Below, one piece after another: positions 13,550 to 22,865 of a stretch of 33,462 nt of DNA. Source of the stretch: Clostridiales bacterium (GTDB lineage: Bacteria; Bacillota; Clostridia; Peptostreptococcales; Anaerovoracaceae); NCBI GenBank assembly GCA_028725765.1, contig JAQYRL010000039.1:1-33462 (forward strand). The letters are read 5' to 3'. The stretch's first letter is position 1; the number at the start of each line of letters is the position of its first letter. The position numbers and the translations under genes were made by a program. The notes under the pieces were generated by a model that was given only the letters and a program-made list of their open reading frames with translations, did no database searches and had not been told where the DNA came from.

Positions 13550-15961
13550 TTATGCATTCTTCTTTATTACCACAATTGTAGCACCTTCGCCACCCTCATT
13601 ATATGCGGGTTTCTCAAGTGAAGCAACATGTTTATTACTCCTAAGTTTTCGCCGTATTCCGTCGCGCAAAATACCCTCGCCCCGTCCGTGTACGACTGTT
13701 GTTTTGTCGAGGCCTGCGATGAACGCATCATCAATGTGTTTCTCAACCCTCATAATAGCCTCCTCAAGGTTTAATCCTCTAACGTCAATCTTCGGACTGA
13801 TCTGCATAGCCTTTGAACTGTACAAAGAATTTTTAGCTGCTCTGCCACTCTGCGTACTCCGCATAATTCTACGACTAGACTTTGTCTTCGGTTCACTACC
13901 ATCTACAATTATAGCAATATCTGATAACTTTGCCTTAACCTTGATGGCTCCTACCTGAACTAGGAGTTCCTGCTTGCTGTCTGGAAGATCGATGACAGTA
14001 CCGTTTTGGTCCATCGTGAGAAGTTTAACCCTCATACCTTCCTTCAATTCTTCTGCTGAAACAGGCTCTGTATTTACCTTTCTTACAAGCGGAGTTGCAA
14101 GTGCTTTTTCGGCCACACCTATCTGGCGCCTACCTTCCTGGATTATTTTGTTCCTCTCTCCAAGGCTCTGGTTTAGCGAAAGCTTGTTGAGTTCTTTTTG
14201 AACGGACTTCGCAGTGTTTCGCGCATCATTTAGGATTTCTCGTGCTTCCCTTTTTGCATCTTCTAAAATCCGCCTTCGCTCATCTTCAATTCTAGCTAAA
14301 CTCTGGTCAATCTTAGACTGCTTTTTCTTCATAGCTAGATTTATCATTATAGCTTCATCTCTCTCGTCCTCAGCCAGTTTCCTCGATTCTTCGAGACTAC
14401 CTAGCAGATCTTCAAACTTGATATCATCTGTATTTACAAGTTCTTCCGCCCGGTCTATTATATCTGCAGAAAGCCCAAGCTTCCTGCTTATTTCAAAGGC
14501 CTTCGACTTGCCTGGAATTCCTGTGATAAGCCTGTATGTAGGGCTCAGTGTATCTATGTCAAACTCCATTGAGGCATTTTCTACGCCTTTCGTGGCGATT
14601 GCATATTTCTTGATTTCGCTGTAGTGCGTAGTAGCAAGTACTATGGCCTCTGTTTGCCGCAACTTCTCAATTATTGAAATCGCAAGTGCCGCACCCTCGG
14701 TTGGATCTGTACCAGCACCCAGCTCATCGAGAAGAACAAGTGAATCATCATCTGCAGTTTCTACAATTTCAACAATGTTTTTCATGTGCGAAGAAAATGT
14801 CGAAAGGCTCTGCTCTATGCTCTGCTCATCTCCAATGTCAGCGAATATATTTGAAAATACATGAAGCTTGCTCCCATATTCAGCTGGTATGTGAAGCCCT
14901 GTCTGAGTCATCAGCGCAAATAATCCTACAGTCTTAAGGCTTACTGTCTTTCCGCCCGTGTTAGGCCCTGTGATTATGAGTGTATTGTATTTTTCGCCAA
15001 TAGACACGGTTATTGGGACCACCTTCTTTTCATTTAAAAGTGGGTGCCTTCCCGCAATGATCGATATGATTTTATCATCAACAATCTCTGCCTCAGAAGC
15101 TTCCATATTTATGGAGAGTTTCGACTTCGACATAATGTAATCCATGTCTATGAGGATTTTCTGATTGTTTGAAATTATCCTACCATATGAAGCGACTGTA
15201 GAAGATAATTCCTGCAAAATTCTGGCTATCTCAGCTTCTTCCGCAAGCTGCAAATTTTTCAATTCATTGTTTAGGTTCACAATAACCTGAGGCTCTATAA
15301 ATAGAGTTTTGCCACCCTTGGACCTGTCGTGGACGATTCCTGGGACCCTATATGCCTGCTCCAATTTTACTGGCAGAACATAGCGTCCATCCCTCATTGT
15401 CACAATGCCCTCCTGCAGAACATCACGACTTGCCTCAGAGGTTGCCATCCTTTCAAGCTTATACTTTATCTGCTCTCCAGTCCTTATTATCTCTCGCCTT
15501 ATTCTAGCAAGTTCTCTTGAAGCTGAATCCGCCATTTCGTCTTCTGACAGGATACATCTATCGATTTCTTCTGAAAGATTTGAGACTGGATCGAGAACAT
15601 CAGACATTGCGATCAGTCCCGGAATATCAGGCAGTTCACCCTTCAAGAAGATCCTCACCCTGTCGCATGTCTTCAGATTATATGATATGGAAATCAGACT
15701 CCTCATCGTCAAAACACCGCCCTTTTGGACAAGCGTTATATCTCTCTTCACATCATAAATGCTGTAGATCGGCAATGGCCCCTTATTTACAATAATGTCA
15801 ACTCCTTCCGTAGTTGACCTCAATTCATCTTTAATAATATAGGCATCCAAATAAGGCTCCATACCCATGATTTTTTCCTTCACCATAGGTGATACAGCTT
15901 CTTCTGACCACATTTCCTTTATTTTGCTGTACTCTAAAACCTTAAGTGCCTTTAAATTCAT
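13550..15961 (-). CDS. mutS2: MutS2 ATPase/endonuclease
   Basis: An 803-residue MutS2 protein. It lacks the MutS mismatch-recognition domains and shows the core/clamp region, the ABC-type ATPase with Walker A GPNTGGKT (about residue 335), the LLDELGAGTDPTEGAAL Walker B region, a long coiled coil with KKKQSKIDQSLARIEDERRR, and a C-terminal Smr nuclease domain (KIDVRGLNLEEA ... VVHGRGEGILRDGIRRKLR). MutS2 acts in suppressing recombination and in rescuing collided ribosomes in Firmicutes. Its ATG overlaps the zapA stop by 4 bases (ATGA), so the two are translationally coupled. Confidence 0.96.
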   Translation of the reverse strand: MNLKALKVLEYSKIKEMWSEEAVSPMVKEKIMGMEPYLDAYIIKDELRSTTEGVDIIVNKGPLPIYSIYDVKRDITLVQKGGVLTMRSLISISYNLKTCDRVRIFLKGELPDIPGLIAMSDVLDPVSNLSEEIDRCILSEDEMADSASRELARIRREIIRTGEQIKYKLERMATSEASRDVLQEGIVTMRDGRYVLPVKLEQAYRVPGIVHDRSKGGKTLFIEPQVIVNLNNELKNLQLAEEAEIARILQELSSTVASYGRIISNNQKILIDMDYIMSKSKLSINMEASEAEIVDDKIISIIAGRHPLLNEKKVVPITVSIGEKYNTLIITGPNTGGKTVSLKTVGLFALMTQTGLHIPAEYGSKLHVFSNIFADIGDEQSIEQSLSTFSSHMKNIVEIVETADDDSLVLLDELGAGTDPTEGAALAISIIEKLRQTEAIVLATTHYSEIKKYAIATKGVENASMEFDIDTLSPTYRLITGIPGKSKAFEISRKLGLSADIIDRAEELVNTDDIKFEDLLGSLEESRKLAEDERDEAIMINLAMKKKQSKIDQSLARIEDERRRILEDAKREAREILNDARNTAKSVQKELNKLSLNQSLGERNKIIQEGRRQIGVAEKALATPLVRKVNTEPVSAEELKEGMRVKLLTMDQNGTVIDLPDSKQELLVQVGAIKVKAKLSDIAIIVDGSEPKTKSSRRIMRSTQSGRAAKNSLYSSKAMQISPKIDVRGLNLEEAIMRVEKHIDDAFIAGLDKTTVVHGRGEGILRDGIRRKLRSNKHVASLEKPAYNEGGEGATIVVIKKNA

Positions 15962-16416
15962 TGCATTTTCTCTAACTTGCTCTTAAGCTGAATATTCTCC
16001 ATCTGCAAATCAAAGCAAGTGCTTTCGTACTCCTTGCATTTCTGCTTTAATTCTTCAAGTGCCTCATCGTCTTCTTTTGTTTTGTCGTGCATCTGACTGA
16101 CACTATCCTTGTATTTTCGGAACGACTGCTTGGAATCATCCCACATCTTAAGATAGTATTTTGCGTCACTCTCAGATTGAGCCTTCGCCTTCTCAGCCAG
16201 CTCCTTCTCATCCTTTGCCTTGGACATCTCATCTGCTATTACAAGCGCCGTAAGCACAGCAACACTGCCAACAGACATATCACCTGCAGCACCCGCGAGC
16301 TTCCTCATCTTGCCGTCCACATATGCCGCAAGCTCCCTGATTTCTTCCTCCGACTTGGTGTCAGCGATCGTGTATTCCTGACCATAAATCTTAACAGTAA
16401 CCCTATTAGTCTCCAT
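15958..16416 (-). CDS. zapA: Cell division protein ZapA
   Basis: A 152-residue protein whose N-terminal domain (VTVKIYGQEYTIADTKSEEEIRELAAYVDGKMRKLA) is typical of ZapA, which bundles FtsZ filaments at the Z ring. It has a long C-terminal coiled coil (about residues 65-150) that makes it longer than the classical ZapA of about 85-110 residues. GGAGG lies 4 bases before the ATG. It sits in the pheT-zapA-mutS2 order common in Firmicutes, one terminator away from ftsZ. Confidence 0.92.
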   Translation of the reverse strand: METNRVTVKIYGQEYTIADTKSEEEIRELAAYVDGKMRKLAGAAGDMSVGSVAVLTALVIADEMSKAKDEKELAEKAKAQSESDAKYYLKMWDDSKQSFRKYKDSVSQMHDKTKEDDEALEELKQKCKEYESTCFDLQMENIQLKSKLEKMQ

Positions 16417-16434
16417 AGGACCTCCTTTTAATAA

Positions 16435-18927
16435 CTACTGCTCTCTAAGTGAAGCATTAAGCTTGTCAGCAAGCCTCGACAAAATAGTTCTGTGGACTGT
16501 AGTCACTTCCTCGTCTTTGAGTGTCTTCTCGTCATGACCGTAGAAAAGCCTGATTGCAACACTCTTCTTGTTATTGTCCACCTGTTTACCACGATATATA
16601 TCGAAAATTTCAGCGCGCTTGAAGATCTCATCTGGATCCTCCTCGATAACATTCATAATCTCACCCGCTGTTATATTTTCATCAACGGTTAACGCTATAT
16701 CCCTTGAAGTTCCTGGGAATTTCGCCGGTTTTTTATACTTGATTTCCCTATTCGAGAATTCCTCAATAGGCCCTAACATGAGTTCCGCTGCATATACTTC
16801 TGCGTCAATTCCATAATTATCTGCAACATCAGGATGAACCTGTCCCATAATTGCAAGTTCAACCTCCTCACCGTTTTCAGCCTTCACAGATACTCTAGCG
16901 CACCTACCTGGATGATATGGCGCATACTCAGATTCCGCTTCAAAAATCGGATTCTTGATGCCAAGCTCAAATAGAAGAGTCTCAACCCTTGATTTCATTT
17001 TAAAGAAATCCTCGCCTTCCCCATAGCTTCCAAGACATATATTAAAGTCCTCATACGGTAGTCCGCCCTCTTCAATAAAGTTCTTAAGGAAGGTCGTGCC
17101 AATTTCAAATGCCTGCACACGCTCAATTGATCTTGAATAATTTAGTGAAAGTACCTGCATCATATCCGGCAACAAAATAGTTCTCAGTATTGATGTGTCT
17201 TCTCCGAGTGGGTTTATGATTTTAACAAAGGCTCTCTCAATGCCATCTTCGTCTATATTGACCTTATCAAGATCAGATGGGCTACCAAACGAAATAGTCT
17301 GTATTTCATTCATTCCAATGGCTGTCAGGGTGTTTCTAGCCATCTTTCTGAGTTTCCAACTTTCCGTAACCTTAGGCATAGTATTACTTTTAGGAATCTC
17401 CATCGGCAAGTTATCATAACCGTAAATTCTGGCAACTTCTTCGACAAAATCAACTTCAGCCTCTAGATCCTGTCTTACGGTTGGCGGATAAACGCAGATA
17501 ACCGCATCCTTATCCTCAGCCTCTCCCTCTATAAGCTTAGAATCACATTCAAGAGAATTGAAGATTTCTATCATCTCACCGGCAGTAATCTCAGTTCCAA
17601 GTACTTTGTTGATTCTAGCTGCTCTAACATTAACTGGCTTTGAAACCTTTGGTACTCTGTAGACATCGACATTACCGTCCACAACATTACCTACCCCTAG
17701 CATTTCGACAAGATGACAAAATCGATTCGCTGCCGTTATTGCAAGGTTAGGATCTACACCCTTCTCATATCTGCTGGAGGCTTCCGTCCTTAGTCCAAGT
17801 TTTTTAGAAGTAGCCCTAACATTATCAGCATTAAAGCAGGCTGACTCAAGTATGACTGTCTTTGTATCAACTTCTATTTCTGAGTTCATACCGCCCATAA
17901 CACCAGCGATAGCAATTGATTTCTCAGCATCCTTTATCATTAGCATGCTGCTGTCTAGTTTTCTCTCCTTGCCGTCAAGAGTAACGAAAACCTCGTTATT
18001 CTCTGCGTGTTCAACTATTATTTTGCCGCCCTCGATGCTCCTAACGTCAAATGCGTGTAGAGGCTGTCCATATTCTAGCATTACAAAATTCGTAATATCG
18101 ACGATGACGTTTATAGGTCTCATGCCGGCTGCCATAAGTCTCTGCTGCATCCACCATGGAGACTGAGCCATCTTAACGTTCTTTATCACCCTTGCCGTAT
18201 ATCTTAGACAATCGTCCGAGTTAACCTCTACAGAAACAAAATCTTCAGGCTTCGAGTCAGAGTCTGCATTCTTCACATCTGTCTCTGGCATGTGAAGCTC
18301 TTTGCCGAAGGTAGCCTTTGTTTCCCTTGCCATACCTATCATTGAGAGACAGTCGGGTCTGTTCGGTGTAATCTCAAAGTCTATCGTGTAGTCCTCAATA
18401 TCAAGAGCGTCCACGAGTTTTAATCCGAGTTTATCTGCAAACTCATCGCCCAAAATCCAGATACCATCTTTGCTGGCCATAGGTGCCACCTTATCGTCAA
18501 ACCCCAGCTCTGTCGCTGAACAGAGCATCCCGTCCGACAAAACACCTCTAAGCTCACCGGATTTGATTTCAACTCCACCATCTTTTGCTGGTGCCCCGTG
18601 AAGAGGACCTGGTATTTTGCTACCTGAAACAGCTACAGGAACAATTGCTCCCTCAAACACGTTATCTGCACCGGTAACAATCTGAGTAAATTCCGGATCT
18701 CCTGCAGAATTTTCACTGCCTAAATTCAGCTGACAAATAACAAGTTTATCAGCGTTAGGATGTTTCTCAATCTTCTCTATTTTGCCGACTAGAACGCCCT
18801 CAATGCCATCGCCCACTTTCTTGCAGGTTTCAAGGTTTGAGCCGCTCATAATCATTTTGTTGCAATATTCTACTATATCTTCATCTACACTTATGTAGTC
18901 ATGAAGCCACTTCCAAGAAACTAACAT
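16435..18927 (-). CDS. pheT: Phenylalanyl-tRNA synthetase beta subunit
   Basis: An 830-residue beta chain of the tetrameric enzyme that charges tRNA-Phe. Domains in order are the tRNA-binding OB fold (about 40-155, with KIEKIEKHPNADKL), B3/B4 editing region, B5 domain (PVNVRAARINKVLGTEI...), core domain, and the FDX-ACB anticodon domain (about 735-830, KYKKPAKFPGTSRDIALTV). GAGGAAAG precedes the ATG. It follows pheS by 26 bp. Confidence 0.97.
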   Translation of the reverse strand: MLVSWKWLHDYISVDEDIVEYCNKMIMSGSNLETCKKVGDGIEGVLVGKIEKIEKHPNADKLVICQLNLGSENSAGDPEFTQIVTGADNVFEGAIVPVAVSGSKIPGPLHGAPAKDGGVEIKSGELRGVLSDGMLCSATELGFDDKVAPMASKDGIWILGDEFADKLGLKLVDALDIEDYTIDFEITPNRPDCLSMIGMARETKATFGKELHMPETDVKNADSDSKPEDFVSVEVNSDDCLRYTARVIKNVKMAQSPWWMQQRLMAAGMRPINVIVDITNFVMLEYGQPLHAFDVRSIEGGKIIVEHAENNEVFVTLDGKERKLDSSMLMIKDAEKSIAIAGVMGGMNSEIEVDTKTVILESACFNADNVRATSKKLGLRTEASSRYEKGVDPNLAITAANRFCHLVEMLGVGNVVDGNVDVYRVPKVSKPVNVRAARINKVLGTEITAGEMIEIFNSLECDSKLIEGEAEDKDAVICVYPPTVRQDLEAEVDFVEEVARIYGYDNLPMEIPKSNTMPKVTESWKLRKMARNTLTAIGMNEIQTISFGSPSDLDKVNIDEDGIERAFVKIINPLGEDTSILRTILLPDMMQVLSLNYSRSIERVQAFEIGTTFLKNFIEEGGLPYEDFNICLGSYGEGEDFFKMKSRVETLLFELGIKNPIFEAESEYAPYHPGRCARVSVKAENGEEVELAIMGQVHPDVADNYGIDAEVYAAELMLGPIEEFSNREIKYKKPAKFPGTSRDIALTVDENITAGEIMNVIEEDPDEIFKRAEIFDIYRGKQVDNNKKSVAIRLFYGHDEKTLKDEEVTTVHRTILSRLADKLNASLREQ

Positions 18928-18953
18928 CTTTCCTCACTTTCATGCTATACAAA

Positions 18954-19976
18954 TTATTTAAACTGCTCGTTAAACCTCATATCGTTCTCATAGAAATATC
19001 TTATGTCATCTATGCCGTACTTGAGCATTGCTATTCGCTCGACACCCATTCCAAAGGCAAATCCTGTGTATTTTTCCGTATCGATATTCCCAACGCCATG
19101 TACATTCGGATGAGTCATTCCGCAGCCTAAAATTTCAATCCATCCGCTACCCTTACACATTGAGCAGCCCTTGCCGCCGCACTTAAAGCAGCTTACATCC
19201 ATCTCGGCACTCGGCTCTGTGAATGGGAAGTGATGCGGTCTGAACTTTGTCTTTGTTTCTGCACCAAAGAGTTTCTTAGCCATATAATCAAGTGTTCCTT
19301 TGAGGTGAGCCATCGTTATACCCTCATCTACAATCATACCCTCTATCTGGTGGAACATCGGACTGTGAGTTGCATCAGGTGTATCACATCTGAAGCATCT
19401 TCCGGGGCTGACAATCTTAAACGGAGCCTCCCTGTTTTGTAGTGTCCTGATCTCAACAGAACTTGTATGTGGCCTAAGAACATTGTCCTTGCTGATGTAG
19501 AAGGTATCTGTCATGTCCCTGCTTGGGTGGTTTGGCGGCGAATTGAGTCCGTCAAAAGTGTTAAAAACTGTATCCACAAGAGGGCCTTCCACGATTTCAT
19601 ATCCCATATCCGTAAAAATGTCGACAACCTCATCTATAACAGTGGTGATAAGATGTTTGGCTCCAATACGCATCTTGGGTGCAGGCTCTGTTACATCCAG
19701 TGCCTCCGACTCGAGTTTCTTTGCTTTCTCATTCGCAGCAAGCTCAGCCTTCTTCTCATTTATAAAATTCTCTATTTCTTTTTTCAGAAGGTTAGTTTCT
19801 TTCCCCATAACCTTCTTTTCTTCCACAGAAAGGCTCTTCATATTTTTGAGAATCTCAGTAACCTTGCCTTTTTTGCCAAGCATTGCAATCCTGGCATCCT
19901 CACACTCTCTTAAATTCTTGCTTTCCTTAATCAAAGAAATAGCTTCTTCACGTATAGCTTTTAAATTCTCTAGCAT
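18954..19976 (-). CDS. pheS: Phenylalanyl-tRNA synthetase alpha subunit
   Basis: A 340-residue catalytic chain. It has the N-terminal coiled-coil arm, motif 2 with GRCFRCDTPDATHSPMFHQIEG, the Cys-rich CFKCGGKGCSMCKGSGW segment seen in many bacterial PheS, and motif 3 in GFAFGMGVERIAMLKYGIDDIR. Its start overlaps the end of the upstream methyltransferase gene by 7 bases, which indicates one operon and explains the absence of a T-box leader directly before pheS. Confidence 0.97.
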   Translation of the reverse strand: MLENLKAIREEAISLIKESKNLRECEDARIAMLGKKGKVTEILKNMKSLSVEEKKVMGKETNLLKKEIENFINEKKAELAANEKAKKLESEALDVTEPAPKMRIGAKHLITTVIDEVVDIFTDMGYEIVEGPLVDTVFNTFDGLNSPPNHPSRDMTDTFYISKDNVLRPHTSSVEIRTLQNREAPFKIVSPGRCFRCDTPDATHSPMFHQIEGMIVDEGITMAHLKGTLDYMAKKLFGAETKTKFRPHHFPFTEPSAEMDVSCFKCGGKGCSMCKGSGWIEILGCGMTHPNVHGVGNIDTEKYTGFAFGMGVERIAMLKYGIDDIRYFYENDMRFNEQFK

Positions 19977-20809
19977 CTTTTCCCTCTTCCAATTTTATTT
20001 TTACTCTGTCTCAAGCTGTCCATCATAAGAACTGCTCCTGCCGTCGCCACATTAAGTGATTCGAGAAATCCTTCTGTTGGTATGTTTATCTTTATATCTG
20101 CCATGTCCATTATTTCTTTTGAAACGCCATGACCTTCATTGCCCATAACTAGAAATATATTCTCAGATAAATCTGCATCGTAGTATGCCACGCCGCTCTC
20201 AACATCAGTCACTACAAGTTTCTTCGAAAACTCATCCGATAATCTGCGCAAAGAATTCGCATCATCAATCATTATCACCGGCATTCTAAGCATTGCTCCC
20301 CCAGCTGCCCTTATCGCCTTAGGACTAAACATATCACCAGAGCCTTTTAGCAAAATGACACCCTTAAACCCTGCTCCTTCTGCCGTCCTTATGAGAGTTC
20401 CTATATTTCCAGGATCCTGAAGTTTATCCAGCACAAGCATATTTGAATCAGACGGGGCTTCCATCATAAACTCTTTTTCTGATAGCGGTTCATATGACAA
20501 AACAGCCAAAATGCCCTGGTTATTTTCAGTGTCGGAGATTTGTTTGAACAGTCGCTCATCCATAGAAATGACCGTGCAATCATGTCGGTCCACTTGATCA
20601 AAGAAATCGTAATCTTTCAGATATCCCAATCTGTCTTGCCTTACAACCAAATATTTGAGATCGTATCGACTACTTTTCGCTTCAATCACCTGCTTTGGTC
20701 CTTCAACCACAAAGAGAGCCTCTCGGATTCTATATTTTCTAACCTTCAGGCTCTTAATAAGCTTAAATATTGCATTGTCTTTTGAAGTAATCTCCTTGAT
20801 TCCTCTCAT
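19970..20809 (-). CDS. TrmH/SpoU family RNA 2'-O-methyltransferase
   Basis: A 279-residue SPOUT enzyme. An N-terminal substrate-binding domain (VEGPKQVIEA...) is followed by the knotted methyltransferase with motif 1 LDKLQDPGNIGTLIRTAEGAGF, motif 2 LVMGNEGHGVS and motif 3 INIPTEGFLESLNVATAGAVLM. It would methylate a ribose in rRNA or tRNA with S-adenosylmethionine; the target base is not known. The pairing trmH-like-pheS-pheT is common in Firmicutes. It is the first gene after the ftsZ terminator. Confidence 0.9.
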   Translation of the reverse strand: MRGIKEITSKDNAIFKLIKSLKVRKYRIREALFVVEGPKQVIEAKSSRYDLKYLVVRQDRLGYLKDYDFFDQVDRHDCTVISMDERLFKQISDTENNQGILAVLSYEPLSEKEFMMEAPSDSNMLVLDKLQDPGNIGTLIRTAEGAGFKGVILLKGSGDMFSPKAIRAAGGAMLRMPVIMIDDANSLRRLSDEFSKKLVVTDVESGVAYYDADLSENIFLVMGNEGHGVSKEIMDMADIKINIPTEGFLESLNVATAGAVLMMDSLRQSKNKIGRGKRC

Positions 20810-20828
20810 ACAACATCCTGCTTTGTAC

Positions 20829-20861
20829 TTTTTAAAAAAGCCGGCTTATTATACCGGCTTT
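20829..20861 (-). terminator. Intrinsic terminator after ftsZ
   Basis: On the minus strand AAAGCCGG-(9 nt)-CCGGCTTT is followed by TTTTTT. It lies 30 bp beyond the ftsZ stop and separates the dcw cluster from the trmH-pheST operon. The 9-nt loop includes TATAAT read on the same strand. Confidence 0.85.
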
Positions 20862-20890
20862 CTGAATGCTATTTTAAACTCCCGTATGAA

Positions 20891-22015
20891 TTAATTGCTC
20901 AGGAATGTAGGTATATCAAATTTTGAATCATCTTCTTCGTCATCCTCGTGTTCCTCAAACAATTTCTCCAGTGTTGTTTCAGTTCCTTCGAGGCCTTCAT
21001 CGGTCACCACTTTTCTTGGCACCTTGTTATCAAAACTGCTGTAATCTATTTTGCTATCAGCACCTTCGCTGAATCCTGTTGCAATAACAGTTATAGCAAT
21101 TTCATCTTCCATATCTTCGTTTACAGCGGCTCCGAAAATTAGTATCGCTTGATCATCGGCCTGTTCCTGAACAAGGCTTGCAATCTCTGAAACCTCAAGC
21201 ATTCCAAGGTCGTATCCACCTGATACATATAACAAAATAGCCCTTGCGCCTGCAATAGTTGTCTCGAGAAGAGGACTTTCAATAGCAGCTCTAACGGCAT
21301 CCTGAGCCCTTGATTCTCCGCTTCCTTTTCCAACTCCCATATGAGCTATGCCCCTATCTGTCATTACGGACTTAACATCGGCAAAGTCAACGTTAATAAG
21401 AGCAAATTCAGAAATCAAGTCTGCGATGCCCTGAACACCCTGTCGCAGAACATCATCAGCCATACTAAATGCTTCTAAAATTGATGTATTCTTGGTGCAA
21501 TTGTTCAGAAGCTTGTCATTAGGAACTATTACAAGAGAATCCACAAATTCCTTGAGATAGTCGATTCCCATCTCAGCTGCTGTCATTCTCTTTCTACCTT
21601 CAAACGAGAACGGCTTGGTAACAACTCCAACTGTTAGTATTCCCATGTCTTTTGCTACTCTAGCAATAATAGGGGCTGCACCTGTTCCTGTGCCTCCTCC
21701 CATTCCAGCGGTTATGAATACCATATCGCTACCCTTGATTATATCTGCAATATCATCAATAGTCTCTTCAGCTGATTGTTGACCAATCTGCGGATTTCCG
21801 CCAGCTCCTAGTCCTCTTGTTAATTTCTCGCCTATCTGTATTCTAAGTTCAGCTTTACACTTATTAAGTGCCTGCCTATCTGTATTAACAGCTATGAACT
21901 CTACGCCCTTAAGGCCAACTTCAAGCATTCTATTAACTGCGTTACATCCGCCGCCACCAACGCCTATAACCTTGATTACAGCTGCCTTGTCTTGACTTGT
22001 TTCAAACTGCATCAT
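20891..22015 (-). CDS. ftsZ: Cell division GTPase FtsZ
   Basis: A 374-residue tubulin-like GTPase that forms the Z ring. The N-terminal [13 protein letters not shown], the tubulin signature GGGTGTG (106-112) and the T7 loop region [11 protein letters not shown] are intact. The C-terminal linker is short and acidic and ends in the conserved peptide [10 protein letters not shown], which binds FtsA/SepF-type anchors. Neither anchor gene is next to it. GGAGGAG lies 7 bases before the first of two adjacent ATGs. A candidate promoter is just upstream and a terminator just downstream, so it may also be expressed alone. Confidence 0.98.
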   Translation of the reverse strand: MMQFETSQDKAAVIKVIGVGGGGCNAVNRMLEVGLKGVEFIAVNTDRQALNKCKAELRIQIGEKLTRGLGAGGNPQIGQQSAEETIDDIADIIKGSDMVFITAGMGGGTGTGAAPIIARVAKDMGILTVGVVTKPFSFEGRKRMTAAEMGIDYLKEFVDSLVIVPNDKLLNNCTKNTSILEAFSMADDVLRQGVQGIADLISEFALINVDFADVKSVMTDRGIAHMGVGKGSGESRAQDAVRAAIESPLLETTIAGARAILLYVSGGYDLGMLEVSEIASLVQEQADDQAILIFGAAVNEDMEDEIAITVIATGFSEGADSKIDYSSFDNKVPRKVVTDEGLEGTETTLEKLFEEHEDDEEDDSKFDIPTFLSN

Positions 22016-22048
22016 ATATGCTCCTCCTTATCGCACCATATTATGGAT

Positions 22049-22058
22049 ATTTTATCAT
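22049..22058 (-). promoter_or_regulatory. Candidate extended -10 promoter of ftsZ
   Basis: The minus strand reads TATGATAAAAT, i.e. TG-A-TAAAAT, in the 61-bp ftsQ-ftsZ gap. GTGCAA sits 17 bp further up as a weak -35. An extra ftsZ promoter is common in dcw clusters; here it is only a sequence match. Confidence 0.4.
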
Positions 22059-22076
22059 AATAATTGAAATTTTGCA

Positions 22077-22865
22077 CTATATATCCGGAGAAAAAGTTAT
22101 AAAATTGTTTTCATCTATGTATATTGTCCCCATAGCATTTCCTTTTTGGACTAAATTATTAACAACTTTCTGTAAATCTCCAGATTTTAATCTCTTCATA
22201 ACATATTCTGGCTTGCCTCTTACTACAAGATTATCCAAAATATATGCTCTTATATTTGCATCTTTGCCTTCTTCAAATGTTGTTTTTTTGAAAAATATAT
22301 CGCCTTTCTCCATGGCCTCTAACATTTTGAGAGTTTTAGCAAAACTTTTTGACTGCTTAACCTTGAGTTTCTCTCCTTTTTTCATTTCTCTTATTTTCAA
22401 GCCTGAAATCAAAGTAAGTTTCGGGTCTATTTTGCCTGTTCTAAGCACCACTCCGCTTGGATCTATCACCACATATTGATCCCCATATTCGACAGCTGCA
22501 ATCTGTTTTCTTTCCTCAACCTTTATTAGAAGAGTTGAAGGAAGTCTTCTTCTTATTGAAACGTCCTCAAAATATGGATCTTTTTCAAGTCTATTCCTTA
22601 TCTTACTATCACCAGCAGCCCAGAAGATATTAACACCCGTCTTTGCATCCGACAAGGTAATAACCTGTTTTTCAGAATAGTAATGATTGCCCTTTACTCT
22701 AATTGTTTTGATATCAAAGAAAGGAGTACTCATTATGTATATAATAATCCCCAATATGCAAACAACGATAAGAAAGTTTCTAAAGGGATGTTTTCTTTTG
22801 ATTTCCTTTTTCACCACATTGGTGTTTTCAAGGACCTTTATTGCCTCTTCGCTATATGATCCCAT
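22077..22865 (-). CDS. ftsQ: Cell division protein FtsQ/DivIB
   Basis: A 262-residue bitopic membrane protein. A basic cytoplasmic N terminus with KKEIKRKHPFRN, one membrane span (about 30-48), a POTRA domain starting FFDIKTIRVKGNHYYSEKQV, and a beta domain follow. FtsQ/DivIB joins FtsL and DivIC in the complex that activates septal wall synthesis. GGAG is 5 bases before the ATG even though the start lies inside murG (28-bp overlap), which supports tight coupling with murG. Confidence 0.9.
   Translation of the reverse strand: MGSYSEEAIKVLENTNVVKKEIKRKHPFRNFLIVVCILGIIIYIMSTPFFDIKTIRVKGNHYYSEKQVITLSDAKTGVNIFWAAGDSKIRNRLEKDPYFEDVSIRRRLPSTLLIKVEERKQIAAVEYGDQYVVIDPSGVVLRTGKIDPKLTLISGLKIREMKKGEKLKVKQSKSFAKTLKMLEAMEKGDIFFKKTTFEEGKDANIRAYILDNLVVRGKPEYVMKRLKSGDLQKVVNNLVQKGNAMGTIYIDENNFITFSPDI

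Noticed and set aside
14214-14624. 136-residue plus-strand ORF
   Set aside because: Antisense to the mutS2 coiled-coil region; Ser/Arg-rich composition with no RBS.
19513-20028. 171-residue plus-strand ORF
   Set aside because: Antisense to pheS and low in complexity (Ser/Phe-rich), typical of a shadow frame.
20837-20861. TATAAT in the loop of the ftsZ terminator as a promoter for the trmH-like gene
   Set aside because: No -35 at the right distance (TAAAAT-like sequence only) and no extended -10; it may be chance, though the trmH-pheST operon must start somewhere near here.
18928-20890. T-box or attenuator leader for pheST
   Set aside because: pheS overlaps the upstream methyltransferase gene and the gap before that gene holds only the ftsZ terminator; no T-box sequence or specifier stem was seen.
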